The notes under the pieces were generated by a model. The model saw nothing but the letters and a program-made list of their open reading frames with translations. It had not been told where the DNA came from and ran no database searches. Of a stretch of 64,000 nt of DNA, positions 35,594-44,163 are shown piece by piece. The stretch comes from a virus: the IMG/VR virus record IMGVR_UViG_3300010885_053065, positions 1-64,000 of that record; one strand, given 5' to 3'. Made by a program: the position numbers and the translations under genes. Every line of letters begins with the position of its first letter. Within the stretch, counting starts at the first letter, position 1.

Positions 35594-36022
35594 ATGGAAG
35601 CGCTAGAAATGTTAACCCAAGCTGTTCTATTTTTGATTAACTCTTGTGATGGATGCCGTTCTCAGGATGGTAAAGGTTTTGACCGAACAGACCTTTACAA
35701 GTCAAGAGGAATAAAAGCAGAGATAGAAGAAAATGGGTACATTACCGAAAACAGTTTAATCTGGGCTAAGAAGGTGGTAGTCAAATACCACAGACAGCTA
35801 ACAAACTTCGATCTCAAGCTGATGCTACAAGCTGAGAAAAAGCCCAGAAAGATTCAAACTCTTGAGTACGATTCCAGAAGGAAACACCTCTGTGTAATCT
35901 ACCCATGTGGTGATTACCGGATGTATAAGACACCTGAGCTACCAGAGTCTCTAATAGAAGAAGCCAGAGAAATCTGGCGAAGAGCAAAAAGAGAGGAAAT
36001 TCCAATCTTAATCTTTGACTAA
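35594..36022 (+). CDS. Hypothetical protein with KTSC-like C-terminus (142 aa)
   Basis: 142 aa. The C-terminal KIQTLEYDSRRKHLCVIYPCGDYRMYKTPELPESL resembles the short KTSC beta domain, while the N-terminal half is helical with an SCDGC Cys pair. RBS AAAGGAGA follows promoter P3, so it is probably an early single-gene unit. Role unknown. Confidence 0.6.
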   Translation: MEALEMLTQAVLFLINSCDGCRSQDGKGFDRTDLYKSRGIKAEIEENGYITENSLIWAKKVVVKYHRQLTNFDLKLMLQAEKKPRKIQTLEYDSRRKHLCVIYPCGDYRMYKTPELPESLIEEAREIWRRAKREEIPILIFD

Positions 36023-36026
36023 AAAC

Positions 36027-36052
36027 AAAAGCACTCAGAAACGGGTGCTTTT
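36027..36052 (+). terminator. Rho-independent terminator
   Basis: AAAAGCAC (36027-36034) pairs with GTGCTTTT (36045-36052), followed by TTC, downstream of the KTSC-like gene. Confidence 0.75.
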
Positions 36053-36100
36053 TTCATGCCCACAATTATGTTATTATTCGATCAAAAAGGAGATAGAGCC

Positions 36101-36502
36101 ATGACGGTAGACAGAAAGCCATGTCCTCACTGTGGTAGTGAAAATGTTCGTAAGAACGGGGTTAACGACTCTGGTAACCCTAGATTATTTTGTAAGGATT
36201 GTAGAAAGAGTTTCTCTTTGATTGACGGAAAAACGATGATCACAGAGATTTTATGGAAACCCAAGAAAGATCTATACGACGAGGGCAAGAAACCATGTCC
36301 TCATTGTGGTAGTGGCAATATTAGTAAAAAAGGTAAGGATGAGTCAGGTAACCCTAGACTAGTTTGTAACGACTGTAAAAGGCAGTTCTCTTTAGAGGTA
36401 AACCCAAAGGGAGCTAAGACTATACTTCCAGATAGACCTCTAACTGGTTACGAAAGAGTAAAGAGATGTTTAGAAAAGAAAAAAAGTTTGAAAAATCTTT
36501 AA
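36101..36502 (+). CDS. Tandem zinc-ribbon protein (InsA-like ribbons)
   Basis: The ATG at 36101 is preferred over 36056 because AAAGGAGATAG lies just upstream. The 133-aa product has two nearly identical ribbons: CPHCGSENVRKNG...CKDCRKSF and CPHCGSGNISKKG...CNDCKRQF. This is the ribbon of IS1 InsA and related transposase N-termini, used for DNA binding. There is no catalytic domain. An internal duplication or a domesticated transposase regulator is likely. Confidence 0.7.
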   Translation: MTVDRKPCPHCGSENVRKNGVNDSGNPRLFCKDCRKSFSLIDGKTMITEILWKPKKDLYDEGKKPCPHCGSGNISKKGKDESGNPRLVCNDCKRQFSLEVNPKGAKTILPDRPLTGYERVKRCLEKKKSLKNL

Positions 36503-36504
36503 AA

Positions 36505-36598
36505 GTTCAGTGTTTATACGGATACACAAATAAAAATATCGGGTTATTATAAGAGTATAGAAAAACAAAAAAGCCGAGAGGCTAAAGGAGACAAGCAA
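36505..36598 (+). promoter_or_regulatory. Repeated promoter-leader block, copy 1
   Basis: About 90 bp (GTTCAGTGTTTATACGG ... TTATTATAAGAG ... GCCGAGAGGC ... AAAGGAGACAAG) recurs almost unchanged at 36966-37060. It holds a TATAAT-like box, a GCC/GGC mini-hairpin and a strong RBS. Confidence 0.6.
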
Positions 36599-36871
36599 AT
36601 GACTACTAAATTTTATGGCAATTCTACCGAAACTTATTGTGTAGTTGAAGGAAAAATCTACTTAATTCAATCAGTAGATCAACCAATCTTTACTCCAATT
36701 GACTACACTAACTGGGGTATGCCTCACAATGTGGAAGAAGTAGTTGACTTAAAAAATGATTCAGATTTTGTTGAAATCGTTAAAATGTGCGAAGATCCAT
36801 CTTATGAACGTGAAGATTTATATCAATTCCATGTCGGAACAACCTTTCAGACTATTCCACTAACTAAATAA
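36599..36871 (+). CDS. Hypothetical early protein (90 aa)
   Basis: 90-aa acidic protein with many aromatic residues and no recognised domain. It is framed by promoter-leader block 1 and a terminator, a one-gene cassette. The next gene has the same flanks but an unrelated body. Confidence 0.6.
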   Translation: MTTKFYGNSTETYCVVEGKIYLIQSVDQPIFTPIDYTNWGMPHNVEEVVDLKNDSDFVEIVKMCEDPSYEREDLYQFHVGTTFQTIPLTK

Positions 36872-36887
36872 TTTTCCTTCATTCGTT

Positions 36888-36911
36888 CCCCTAGAGCTTT
36901 AACTCTAGGGG
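36888..36911 (+). terminator. Rho-independent terminator (cassette 1)
   Basis: CCCCTAGAG (36888-36896) with CTCTAGGGG (36903-36911), followed by ATTTTGTT. The same stem recurs at 37432-37453. Confidence 0.85.
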
Positions 36912-36921
36912 ATTTTGTTAT

Positions 36922-36969
36922 ATGTATTATCCTGTAAAGTTCAGAAAGAAAAAACTACAAAATCTATAA
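36922..36969 (+). pseudogene. Duplicated 5' fragment of the HTH gene at 37463
   Basis: MYYPVKFRKKKLQNL then stop. The first 11 codons and the upstream ~15 bp match the start of the gene at 37463 (MYYPVEFRKKIL). Confidence 0.75.
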
Positions 36970-37060
36970 AAGTTCAGTATTTATACGGATACACAAATAA
37001 AAATATCGGGTTATTATAAGAGTATAGAAAAACAAAAGCCGAGAGGCTAAAGGAGACAAG
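36966..37060 (+). promoter_or_regulatory. Repeated promoter-leader block, copy 2
   Basis: Near-identical to 36505-36598 including the TTATTATAAGAG box, the GCCGAGAGGC hairpin and AAAGGAGACAAG. Confidence 0.6.
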
Positions 37061-37414
37061 TTGACTAACGCAACTACAGCTATTCAATATTTCACAGTTG
37101 AATTTTACGGAACAGAACTAACAGCCGCTATTGATTACGAAGAAAAAGTGATCGGTTTAACAGACCCCGATCAAGTAGCAAATACAATTGATGGTATACT
37201 CGAAGAAAAAGGAATAAAAGAAACAATTGAGATAATCGACGACGAAACACAACAATCTTTTATTATTGAAAACCAAGAGTATGAGCACGCTCTAGACATT
37301 CTAAGACAAGAGTTATTTGAAAGCTTCGAGGCTTACGTCCTCAACCGATTTGGTTTTACTTTAGAACCAGATAATTGCATTCTTGAATCAGGAATACCTG
37401 ACTACCATTTCTAA
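37061..37414 (+). CDS. Hypothetical early protein (117 aa)
   Basis: TTG start with AAAGGAGA nine bases upstream; no ATG lies close by. The 117-aa product is very acidic (many Glu/Asp), a common trait of phage early proteins that mimic DNA or bind host enzymes. No family recognised. It shares promoter and terminator sequence with the preceding cassette. Confidence 0.6.
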   Translation: MTNATTAIQYFTVEFYGTELTAAIDYEEKVIGLTDPDQVANTIDGILEEKGIKETIEIIDDETQQSFIIENQEYEHALDILRQELFESFEAYVLNRFGFTLEPDNCILESGIPDYHF

Positions 37415-37431
37415 AAATAGTTAATTAACCT

Positions 37432-37453
37432 CCCCTAGAGTTGACTCTAGGGG
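37432..37453 (+). terminator. Rho-independent terminator (cassette 2)
   Basis: CCCCTAGAG (37432-37440) with CTCTAGGGG (37445-37453), followed by TTTTGTT. Confidence 0.85.
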
Positions 37454-37462
37454 TTTTGTTAT

Positions 37463-38044
37463 ATGTATTATCCTGTAGAGTTCAGAAAGAAAATACTAGA
37501 ATACTGGTTAGCCACTAACAAAAGCTGTAGACAGATTGGTAGAGAGTTTGGTGTGTCTGGCTCCTTTGTTGCTGATCTTGTTAATAGATATCAAGAGGCA
37601 GGCAATATTGATATAAAACCTTTTAAACCAAATAAAAAGAGTGCCTTAACTGAGGAACAAATTGATATTTTAATAGGCTTGATGATTGATTATTATGACA
37701 AACCTATCCCTTGGATTAAAGAAAAGTTTTTACAAGACACGGGAGTAGATTTTGCTAATGCAAGCATTCAGTATTATAGAGACAAGCTAAAGGGAAAGTA
37801 TGGAGCAATTGAATCTAAGAGGGTTCTACCCGAATCAGATCTCCCTACAAACCTTGACTCAACCAATCAGTTACAGCAGGGAAAGTGGAAATTAACATCA
37901 AAAGAGAAAGATATTTTAAAAGAAATAATAACTAGTAATCCAGATTCCAAGCTAAGAGAAATAGTTAGTTTTTTTAAACTGAAGACTGGTAAGGAGATTA
38001 CTACAGGTGCGGTTTGCTACTACAGGAAGAGGATTAACTCCTAA
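37463..38044 (+). CDS. Tandem-HTH protein (transposase-like HTH)
   Basis: 193 aa. The N-terminal FRKKILEYWLATNKSCRQIGREFGVSGSFVADLVNRYQEAG is a helix-turn-helix like those of IS3/IS630 transposases. A second HTH-like block occurs at ~60-110 and a third helical repeat near the C-terminus. No DDE or RuvC catalytic domain is present, so a regulator is more likely than a transposase. Its 5' end is duplicated upstream at 36922. Confidence 0.6.
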   Translation: MYYPVEFRKKILEYWLATNKSCRQIGREFGVSGSFVADLVNRYQEAGNIDIKPFKPNKKSALTEEQIDILIGLMIDYYDKPIPWIKEKFLQDTGVDFANASIQYYRDKLKGKYGAIESKRVLPESDLPTNLDSTNQLQQGKWKLTSKEKDILKEIITSNPDSKLREIVSFFKLKTGKEITTGAVCYYRKRINS

Positions 38045-38909
38045 CTTACAGTTAGTTAAAATATTAAAGTACACTAGCTTAATATTTATGGTTTTCCTGC
38101 CTTGGTGCAGAGCAGCACTTATCACAAGAACTGATGGGGTTACGGTATCTGTAACTGACTTTGACGATCAGTTTACTTACAACGGAAATGATTACAGTCC
38201 AATAAATAGTATAGCTGCAACTGCTGTAAATCAATCTCAAGAGCTTACACCTAGCAATATAGAGGTTGTGACAATAATCTCTGATATTTTCACAGAACAA
38301 GATTTATTACTAGATAGATACTACAACGCTACGATTGAGATATTTATCTACGACTGGATGGCTGGAACAAAGGTTAAAACGCTTTTCCTAGGCTATTTAG
38401 GAGAGGTAGGAATTGACTATGACCGCAATGGTGCACACAAGTTTACTATTAAAGCTCAGTCCTTAGCAATGCGACTAGAACAGAAAAACACACTAGTCAC
38501 AACACGTAATTGTAGACACGTCTTTGCTGAGAACAAACCAGGTTCTTGTAGGTTAAATATTAGCTCTAGTCAAGCTAGTTATACTGTTGCCAGTGTTCCA
38601 GATAGTGCTAGTATACAAGTTAATTCAATTGGACAAATTGATAGTTACTATAGGCTTGGTAAATTAACTTTTACTTCGGGAGTCTTGAACGGAATTTCAA
38701 ACAGTATTAGCTCTCACGATAATCAAACCTTTACCCTATCTTTACCTTATCTATATCTCCCTTCTGTAGGAGACACTTTTGTAGTCAATATAGGTTGCAA
38801 CAAAACCCTAGCTAGGTGTGTAGAATTAGGTAACGTATTAAATTATGGTGGATTCCCTTATCTACCTGGTTGGAATTTAGTTATTCAAGGAAGTACTACA
38901 CAGCTATGA
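38007..38909 (+). CDS. DUF2163-type tail protein (GTA gp13-like)
   Basis: 300 aa if started at the GTG 38007; an ATG at 38088 is an alternative and neither has a good RBS. ALITRTDGVTVSVTDFDDQFTYNGNDYSP matches the start of the DUF2163 domain, and the C-terminal half with NCRHVFAENKPGSCRLN ... NIGCNKTLARCVELGN has the conserved Cys pattern. These proteins sit at the tail tip baseplate, next to an NlpC/P60 protein and the tip protein, the order seen here once the inserted genes are ignored. Confidence 0.8.
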   Translation: MRFATTGRGLTPNLQLVKILKYTSLIFMVFLPWCRAALITRTDGVTVSVTDFDDQFTYNGNDYSPINSIAATAVNQSQELTPSNIEVVTIISDIFTEQDLLLDRYYNATIEIFIYDWMAGTKVKTLFLGYLGEVGIDYDRNGAHKFTIKAQSLAMRLEQKNTLVTTRNCRHVFAENKPGSCRLNISSSQASYTVASVPDSASIQVNSIGQIDSYYRLGKLTFTSGVLNGISNSISSHDNQTFTLSLPYLYLPSVGDTFVVNIGCNKTLARCVELGNVLNYGGFPYLPGWNLVIQGSTTQL

Positions 38910-39265
38910 CACAAGAAATAATGCAAAGAGTCTTTAACAGGAAGAAATACACTTGTTGGGAAGAGTTTTATTCTGACGATTCTCTAGAACTACTCAAGCA
39001 CTACATATCTGTCAAGAAGCACAATCCCGAAGACTTAGTATTGATGTTCAATGAGCAGATTGAGAAAATAAGCAAGATATTGTCAGCCCATTTTAATAAT
39101 TATCTGAATCCAGACGCTACCAAAGAGTTAAAGAGGATGATTAGTAACGACTCTAAACATCTTATTAAGCAACGAAAAGTTTACAGAGAGATGGTTACGT
39201 ATCTTGAAGAGAAGGTGATACCTCAGGTAAAAAAGTCCCTAGTTCTAGAGAGTATGTCAGCCTAA
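38906..39265 (+). CDS. Tail-module protein, zero-frame product
   Basis: The ATG at 38906 overlaps the DUF2163 stop (ATGA) and is preferred over the in-frame TTG at 38870. The product is 119 aa and helical. At 39229-39235 the codons GTA-AAA-AAG create the canonical slippery heptamer A-AAA-AAG, and the -1 frame stays open for 92 more codons. The short and long products would be a chaperone-type pair, but the family is not recognised. Confidence 0.7.
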   Translation: MTQEIMQRVFNRKKYTCWEEFYSDDSLELLKHYISVKKHNPEDLVLMFNEQIEKISKILSAHFNNYLNPDATKELKRMISNDSKHLIKQRKVYREMVTYLEEKVIPQVKKSLVLESMSA

Positions 39266-39513
39266 CTCCTAGACAAGTTTGTTACTCAGAAATTGTTGTT
39301 AAATTAGCTAAAGATTATTATGCAATTACTGACAATACTGATGTTATTTTTGATGTTTTAATTAAACAGATTGCCAAGATTGAAAACATAATAATTCAAC
39401 TGTGGGATGCTCGTGAAAACGAGGCTGTGGCTAATCAGATAACCTATATGGAGCAATCTAAAGCTGTTTATTATTCTGTTATGAATTACGTTTTAGAGCA
39501 CTACGTTAAGTGA
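38906..39513 (+). CDS. Probable -1 frameshift fusion product (202 aa)
   Basis: 110 zero-frame codons to 39235, then the -1 frame from 39235 to the TGA at 39511-39513. The extension (VPSSREYVSLTPRQV ... NYVLEHYVK) has amino-acid composition like a real protein and no start codon of its own, which favours frameshifting over an independent gene. Confidence 0.6.
39229..39235 (+). other. Programmed -1 frameshift site AAAAAAG
   Basis: A-AAA-AAG in the zero frame of the gene at 38906 (codons GTA-AAA-AAG). The -1 frame continues for 92 codons after the site. Downstream stimulatory structure was not evaluated. Confidence 0.65.
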
Positions 39514-39538
39514 CAAATTGAAGTTATTTGTTATGTAG

Positions 39539-39596
39539 TATAATGGAAGAAATACCCTCTCGCGGGCAAGTGTTGTAGCACTTAAACCCCAGAGGG
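39539..39596 (+). promoter_or_regulatory. TATAAT promoter and structured leader L2
   Basis: TATAAT 39539-39544; outer stem CCCTCT (39555-39560)/AGAGGG (39591-39596); inner GGG/CCC and AGTG/CACT stems. The sequence is closely related to L1 at 22913, with loop changes and stems kept. Confidence 0.7.
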
Positions 39597-39629
39597 AGTA
39601 ACTAACCTTAATCCAAGTAAGGAGTCACA

Positions 39630-40340
39630 ATGACAAATTTAACACGATTCGACAAAGACGGAATCGAGATATTAATTGACACTCAGACAGGCGAAAGTTT
39701 TGCTAGTATTTCTGGTTATGCACGGATGGCTAACATCTCAAAACAAGCTATATCTAAAAGATGTACCGTCAACCAATCAGTCCTTAAAACGGCTGAAATA
39801 GATACTACAAGCGGAATTAGAACCGTCAACCTAATTACAGAAGATACTATATGTGAATGGATAATTAAAGACAATCCATTTATGGCAAGTCAACTGCTTA
39901 AACTTGGAGTAAGAATGTTTCTTCATCAATTAGCAGGAATTGAAAAAGAATCTATTACACACACACCTCAATTAACAACAAAAGCAACAGCTATAGAATG
40001 GGGTAAGCATTGCCTATCATTGGGGATACACAACGATGGTTATATTCACGAATTGCTTAAGCAGTTAACCATACAAGAATTATCTTTAGTTCAAAATACA
40101 AAGCAATTAACTTCTACTGTAGAACCAATTAAAGATGTTACTATTTGTACTGTGAGAGCTAATGAGCTTGGTTATACACCTCAACAGTATGGTAATGGAG
40201 CTGCTTTAGGAGCATTTGTTAAAAAAAGAATAACACCAGTTTTCAAAAAGCGTATAGGTCAATTTGCAACATGGCACTATGAAGTTAATAACGAACTAGA
40301 TCATGCAATTCATCAATACTTTAAACAGAAATCATGCTAA
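39630..40340 (+). CDS. Antirepressor-like protein (236 aa)
   Basis: 236 aa inserted within the tail module. FASISGYARMANISKQAISKRC near the N-terminus reads as an HTH-like element. The C-terminal part (WGKHCLSLG ... ELGYTPQQYGNGAALGAFVKKRI ... WHYEVNNELDHAIHQYF) resembles the C-terminal DNA-binding part of cyanobacterial phage antirepressors. It has its own TATAAT promoter and structured leader. Overlaps the next gene by 7 nt. Confidence 0.6.
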   Translation: MTNLTRFDKDGIEILIDTQTGESFASISGYARMANISKQAISKRCTVNQSVLKTAEIDTTSGIRTVNLITEDTICEWIIKDNPFMASQLLKLGVRMFLHQLAGIEKESITHTPQLTTKATAIEWGKHCLSLGIHNDGYIHELLKQLTIQELSLVQNTKQLTSTVEPIKDVTICTVRANELGYTPQQYGNGAALGAFVKKRITPVFKKRIGQFATWHYEVNNELDHAIHQYFKQKSC

Positions 40341-40759
40341 CTAAAAGAGAAGAAGTAGTAATTGAGGCTAGAAAGTGGCTTGGTACTCAGTGGAACCATG
40401 CTCAAAGCACTCAAGGTGTTCAGGTAGATTGCGTTAACTTTGTTTATGGAGTCGCTAAAGCTTGTGATATTGATTGTGGTAATTTACCTGAAGAATACCC
40501 AAGGTTAAGTGACGGCAAAGAGTTAATAAAGTATTTAGATACCTACTTTAAAGAGACTACTCTTGAAAACGCTAAAATAGGAGATATTCTAGTGTTTAAG
40601 TTCTTTGGTGTTCCTCACCACCTAGGGATTCTAACTAACCTCTTAGGGTATCCAAGTGTCATACATTCCTCAGCAGAATTTATGAAAGTTGTAGAGCATA
40701 TTTTAGATAGTAAGTATGTTAGAGTCTTATCAGGAGTATATAGTTTAGGTTATGAATAA
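40334..40759 (+). CDS. NlpC/P60 cysteine peptidase of the tail tip
   Basis: 141 aa. The catalytic Cys is in VDCVNFV (Cys33), with His in PHHLGI and a further polar residue in VIHSS. Family members cleave peptidoglycan stem peptides. In GTA-like tails this gene follows DUF2163 and precedes the tip protein, so it likely opens the wall during DNA entry. Confidence 0.85.
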   Translation: MLTKREEVVIEARKWLGTQWNHAQSTQGVQVDCVNFVYGVAKACDIDCGNLPEEYPRLSDGKELIKYLDTYFKETTLENAKIGDILVFKFFGVPHHLGILTNLLGYPSVIHSSAEFMKVVEHILDSKYVRVLSGVYSLGYE

Positions 40760-41105
40760 AATGTCTGATCAAGTTATACATATAAAAGTTCAAAGAGCTA
40801 ATAAAGAAGACAAGATTTTGGTTGTATCAACAAAAGCAGATAATGATTTAGAGATAGAAAAAATTCCTTTTTCAGGTCGTCTTATTTCCGATGATCCTGA
40901 TTATTGGTTAGATCATTTTTATTTTATTAAAGGACAAAACGTAGGCAATAATCTTGCACAAATAATTGAAAATAACAGAAATTGGATCAAGGAAATACAA
41001 CAGTTAGAAGATTTAGATAATAACTTGCATGGTGAGTCTTCTGAGTCATCATTTTGGTCGGAAATGGAAAATGGGGAAGAGAAGATTAAAAGGGTTAGTT
41101 TATGA
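40752..41105 (+). CDS. Hypothetical protein (117 aa)
   Basis: 117 aa, acidic C-terminus. Starts MNKMSDQ. The start region (TTATGAATAAAATG) is duplicated at the next gene, as if this gene was inserted there. Overlaps its neighbours at both ends. No family recognised. Confidence 0.55.
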   Translation: MNKMSDQVIHIKVQRANKEDKILVVSTKADNDLEIEKIPFSGRLISDDPDYWLDHFYFIKGQNVGNNLAQIIENNRNWIKEIQQLEDLDNNLHGESSESSFWSEMENGEEKIKRVSL

Positions 41106-41434
41106 ATAAAATGTTTTTAAGTAAGTTATTTAGTGTCAAAAAACTAGCAAATCTTGTTAAAAAAAGGCTGAAAAAAAGTAGAGAGATTATAGAAGAATCT
41201 AACGGAAGTGAAGGATATTGTGACACAGTGGTTATGTCAGATCCTGTACTCACTTCAATAACTGGATTATCAGAAGATAACAGATGTATTGGTTGTAGTT
41301 ACTACTCAACTAACGGACTCTTACGCTGTGCGGTCAACCCTACACTAGCTGAAAATATTGGTGCGTACTCAATTAATAATTGTGTTGATTTCAAAAGAAG
41401 AGAATTTAAACCCTTTTTCACTACGGTTAAATAA
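41102..41434 (+). CDS. Cys-containing hypothetical tail-module protein (110 aa)
   Basis: 110 aa with a basic N-terminus (MNKMFLSKLFSVKKLANLVKKRLKK) and a C-terminal Cys cluster (NRCIGCSYYSTNGLLRCAVNP ... NNCVDF) that could bind a metal or form disulfides. Similar Cys-rich small proteins precede tip genes in some cyanophage tails, but I do not recognise the family. Confidence 0.55.
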   Translation: MNKMFLSKLFSVKKLANLVKKRLKKSREIIEESNGSEGYCDTVVMSDPVLTSITGLSEDNRCIGCSYYSTNGLLRCAVNPTLAENIGAYSINNCVDFKRREFKPFFTTVK

Positions 41435-44163
41435 TGGCTGAGTCTTTAGTAATCTCGCTTGCTATAAGTACTGCTGTTGGCTTTATTGGTTCGTTACTTA
41501 CTCCAAAGAAAAAGCCAACACTACCAGATATACCAGGTAGTCAATACGGAAAGACTTTAATTAGGGGTTTTGGTACCTTTGCTGTTGAGGGAAATATGAT
41601 CTTTCCTGAAACTGCTAACCAAGCTTTTAGGATTAGTAGAAGCCGTTCTAAAGGAGGTAAAGGGATACCTCAAAGTCAGTCAGAGAGAGTGTACGGTAAG
41701 TTCATGGCTGTGTTCTGTCAAGGTCAAACTACCTTTGATACTCTCTGGATAAATGGAGTTACTCATGGTGGTAACGGTAGTTACGACGGGTACATGACTC
41801 AGCAAGGGTTTGATTTTTTTGATGGCAGACCTTTGACTATTAACGGAGGTGCTCAACTGCCATGGTCAGATGCTCAAGCCATTAACGGAGCTAATAATAC
41901 ACCTGCTTATACTGGTTTAACTTGTGCGGCTTTCTCTAATCTTGATTTAACCAAGTTAGGGAACACTTTCCCTACTCAGTTCAAGATGAAATTGGTAGAT
42001 GTTGAACTTGGTGCAGAACCATCTTTAGGTGCTGTTGTCAAGGCTATTTGTAAGTTATCAGGATTATCAGATAGTCAGGTTGACACTAGTGATCTTGCTG
42101 GATTTCAGATAGTTGGGTTCGTTATGGATCAATCTGGAGGTTCTTATAAGGATTCAATTAGTCAATTAGCGTCAGCATGGTTGTTTTATCACACTGAGTT
42201 ACAGGATGGTACATTAGCCTTTAGATTCTTTGATAGGAGTTTTACGGGAGATAGCCCATTAATTATTCCTGCTGACGAATTAGGAGCTTATGACGGGGTT
42301 GAGAGCAATTTTCCTTTTAATATTCGTAGAGATTTTATAGATCCACTAGAACTTCCCTCTAAGATATGGTTGACCTTTACTAACCCCAATATTGGTTTCT
42401 ATAGAGATACGGTAGTAGGTGAAGCTCAGTGGGCTAAGCATAAAAATGAACTAAATATAGACTGTTCTAATTGCATCATGACAGCAGGACAGGCTATAAC
42501 CCAAGTCAGCAGAATGATGCAACAGTTCTGGGTGCAAAGAAACAAGTTTAAGTTTACACTGCCTCCTGTCAGTCCTAGTAGTGGGTTTAAGTATATTAAT
42601 CTATCAGTTGGTAACTTACTAGAATTACCTACAGGTGAGGTGGTTCAGATTGAGAAGATTGATATAGGTCTCAATTATATAGTTGAGATAGTTGCACACG
42701 GATATGGTAAATCATCTTCTATTACTGCTGGATCAGGTTCTAGTTCAAGTGTCAGCCCTCCTAGAAGCAATTCAGAGTATACAGACAATATTCCTGTTGG
42801 ATCAACTTCAAATAAGCTAACAATACTCGACATTAATACAATATCTGATAGCGACTCAGAAAGAGGTGTTTATGTTACTGCCTCTGGCTCTAATGTCAAT
42901 GTTCTAGTTTCTATCGATAATGGTACTTCTTACTCAAAAGCTACAACCTTAACTACTCCTGGAATTGTTGTCAATAACGTAACAGGAACGCTAATTAGTT
43001 GGAGTGATACAACAGCAACTGACACGACTAGTACTTTAACAATCCCTCAATCAGTAGGAACTATCTCAAGTATCACTAGTGGTCAAGCAGCTACTCTCAC
43101 AGAGAATGTCGCTTTTGTTGGTTCTACTACAACCGTTAACGGCACTTCAGTCTATAGAGGGGAGATAGTTGTTTTTACTACTGTTACCGTCTCTGGCTCA
43201 AATTATGTTTTGAGTAACTTTACTAGAGGGGTTAGAGGAACAGAGTCTTATATGTCTACTCACGGCACCAATACAGACACTTTTGTCTTATTGAATGGTG
43301 TTGGTGCTAACGTTTCTAGAATCTCGATAGACGATCAATATATTGGAACTAATCTATATTTTCAGACAACTAATAATGACTGGCAAACCTCCTATTCAGA
43401 TCCTTCTGCTACTCAATTTAGTTATCAGGCTATTGGCTTAAAGCCTTACCAACAGAAGAATATAGCGTTTAACTACGATTCTGCACAAAACATTGTTATC
43501 AGTTGGACTAAAGTCCCTAGAGGGATGGCATTAACAACAGGAGAGTTAATTGATTCTTATTCTCTAGATATCCTAAACAATAGTAATGCTGTTGTAAGAA
43601 CCTTAACTAGTGCTTCTCCTGTAGCTATCTACTCCAAGGCTCAGCAGATAACCGACTTTGGTTCAGTCCAAACTAGCTTAAAAGTTAATTTATATAAAGT
43701 TTCTAGTATTGTTGGCAGAGGTTATGTAAGAAGTTTATCAACTACTGTAGCGAGTGCAGGTAGCAGTACTTCTATAGTAGGTGACACAAGTACAGATAGT
43801 TTTAAGGCTACTAAAACCATTACAGCAAACTATACTGTTTTGACTACTGATAATGGTTATTGGATAGTTGTCAATAACGCAAGTCTTACAGGGAGTGTAT
43901 CAATTACAATAACAGTTAGTAATGCGCTCCCATTAGGTTTTAGATGCTATTTTGTTAATCCTTTACCAGTATCTGGCAACAATGTTATTCTTACTTTTGT
44001 GTCTTCTACAAGTGAGCCATTTTATACAACAAATACCCTAAAACCTGATTCAGTTGGCTTATTGTATTTTCATGGTTCAAGTTGGACTTTGAACTCAGGA
44101 AAAGCAGAGTCTGTAGGTGGTTCAGGATTCACTGATATAGAACAATTGAGATTTTTATTATGA
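41434..44163 (+). CDS. Large tail-tip / host-specificity protein (909 aa)
   Basis: Begins with a hydrophobic segment (LVISLAISTAVGFIGSLL) then KPTLPDIPGSQYGKTLIRGFGTFAVEGNMIFP, as in GTA gp15 and phage tip attachment proteins. The middle (SQLASAWLFYHTELQDGTLAFRF) fits the TIM-barrel-like and hub domains. From ~430 the sequence turns into Ser/Thr-rich beta repeats. It would form the distal tail hub and carry receptor-binding parts. Confidence 0.8.
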   Translation: MAESLVISLAISTAVGFIGSLLTPKKKPTLPDIPGSQYGKTLIRGFGTFAVEGNMIFPETANQAFRISRSRSKGGKGIPQSQSERVYGKFMAVFCQGQTTFDTLWINGVTHGGNGSYDGYMTQQGFDFFDGRPLTINGGAQLPWSDAQAINGANNTPAYTGLTCAAFSNLDLTKLGNTFPTQFKMKLVDVELGAEPSLGAVVKAICKLSGLSDSQVDTSDLAGFQIVGFVMDQSGGSYKDSISQLASAWLFYHTELQDGTLAFRFFDRSFTGDSPLIIPADELGAYDGVESNFPFNIRRDFIDPLELPSKIWLTFTNPNIGFYRDTVVGEAQWAKHKNELNIDCSNCIMTAGQAITQVSRMMQQFWVQRNKFKFTLPPVSPSSGFKYINLSVGNLLELPTGEVVQIEKIDIGLNYIVEIVAHGYGKSSSITAGSGSSSSVSPPRSNSEYTDNIPVGSTSNKLTILDINTISDSDSERGVYVTASGSNVNVLVSIDNGTSYSKATTLTTPGIVVNNVTGTLISWSDTTATDTTSTLTIPQSVGTISSITSGQAATLTENVAFVGSTTTVNGTSVYRGEIVVFTTVTVSGSNYVLSNFTRGVRGTESYMSTHGTNTDTFVLLNGVGANVSRISIDDQYIGTNLYFQTTNNDWQTSYSDPSATQFSYQAIGLKPYQQKNIAFNYDSAQNIVISWTKVPRGMALTTGELIDSYSLDILNNSNAVVRTLTSASPVAIYSKAQQITDFGSVQTSLKVNLYKVSSIVGRGYVRSLSTTVASAGSSTSIVGDTSTDSFKATKTITANYTVLTTDNGYWIVVNNASLTGSVSITITVSNALPLGFRCYFVNPLPVSGNNVILTFVSSTSEPFYTTNTLKPDSVGLLYFHGSSWTLNSGKAESVGGSGFTDIEQLRFLL

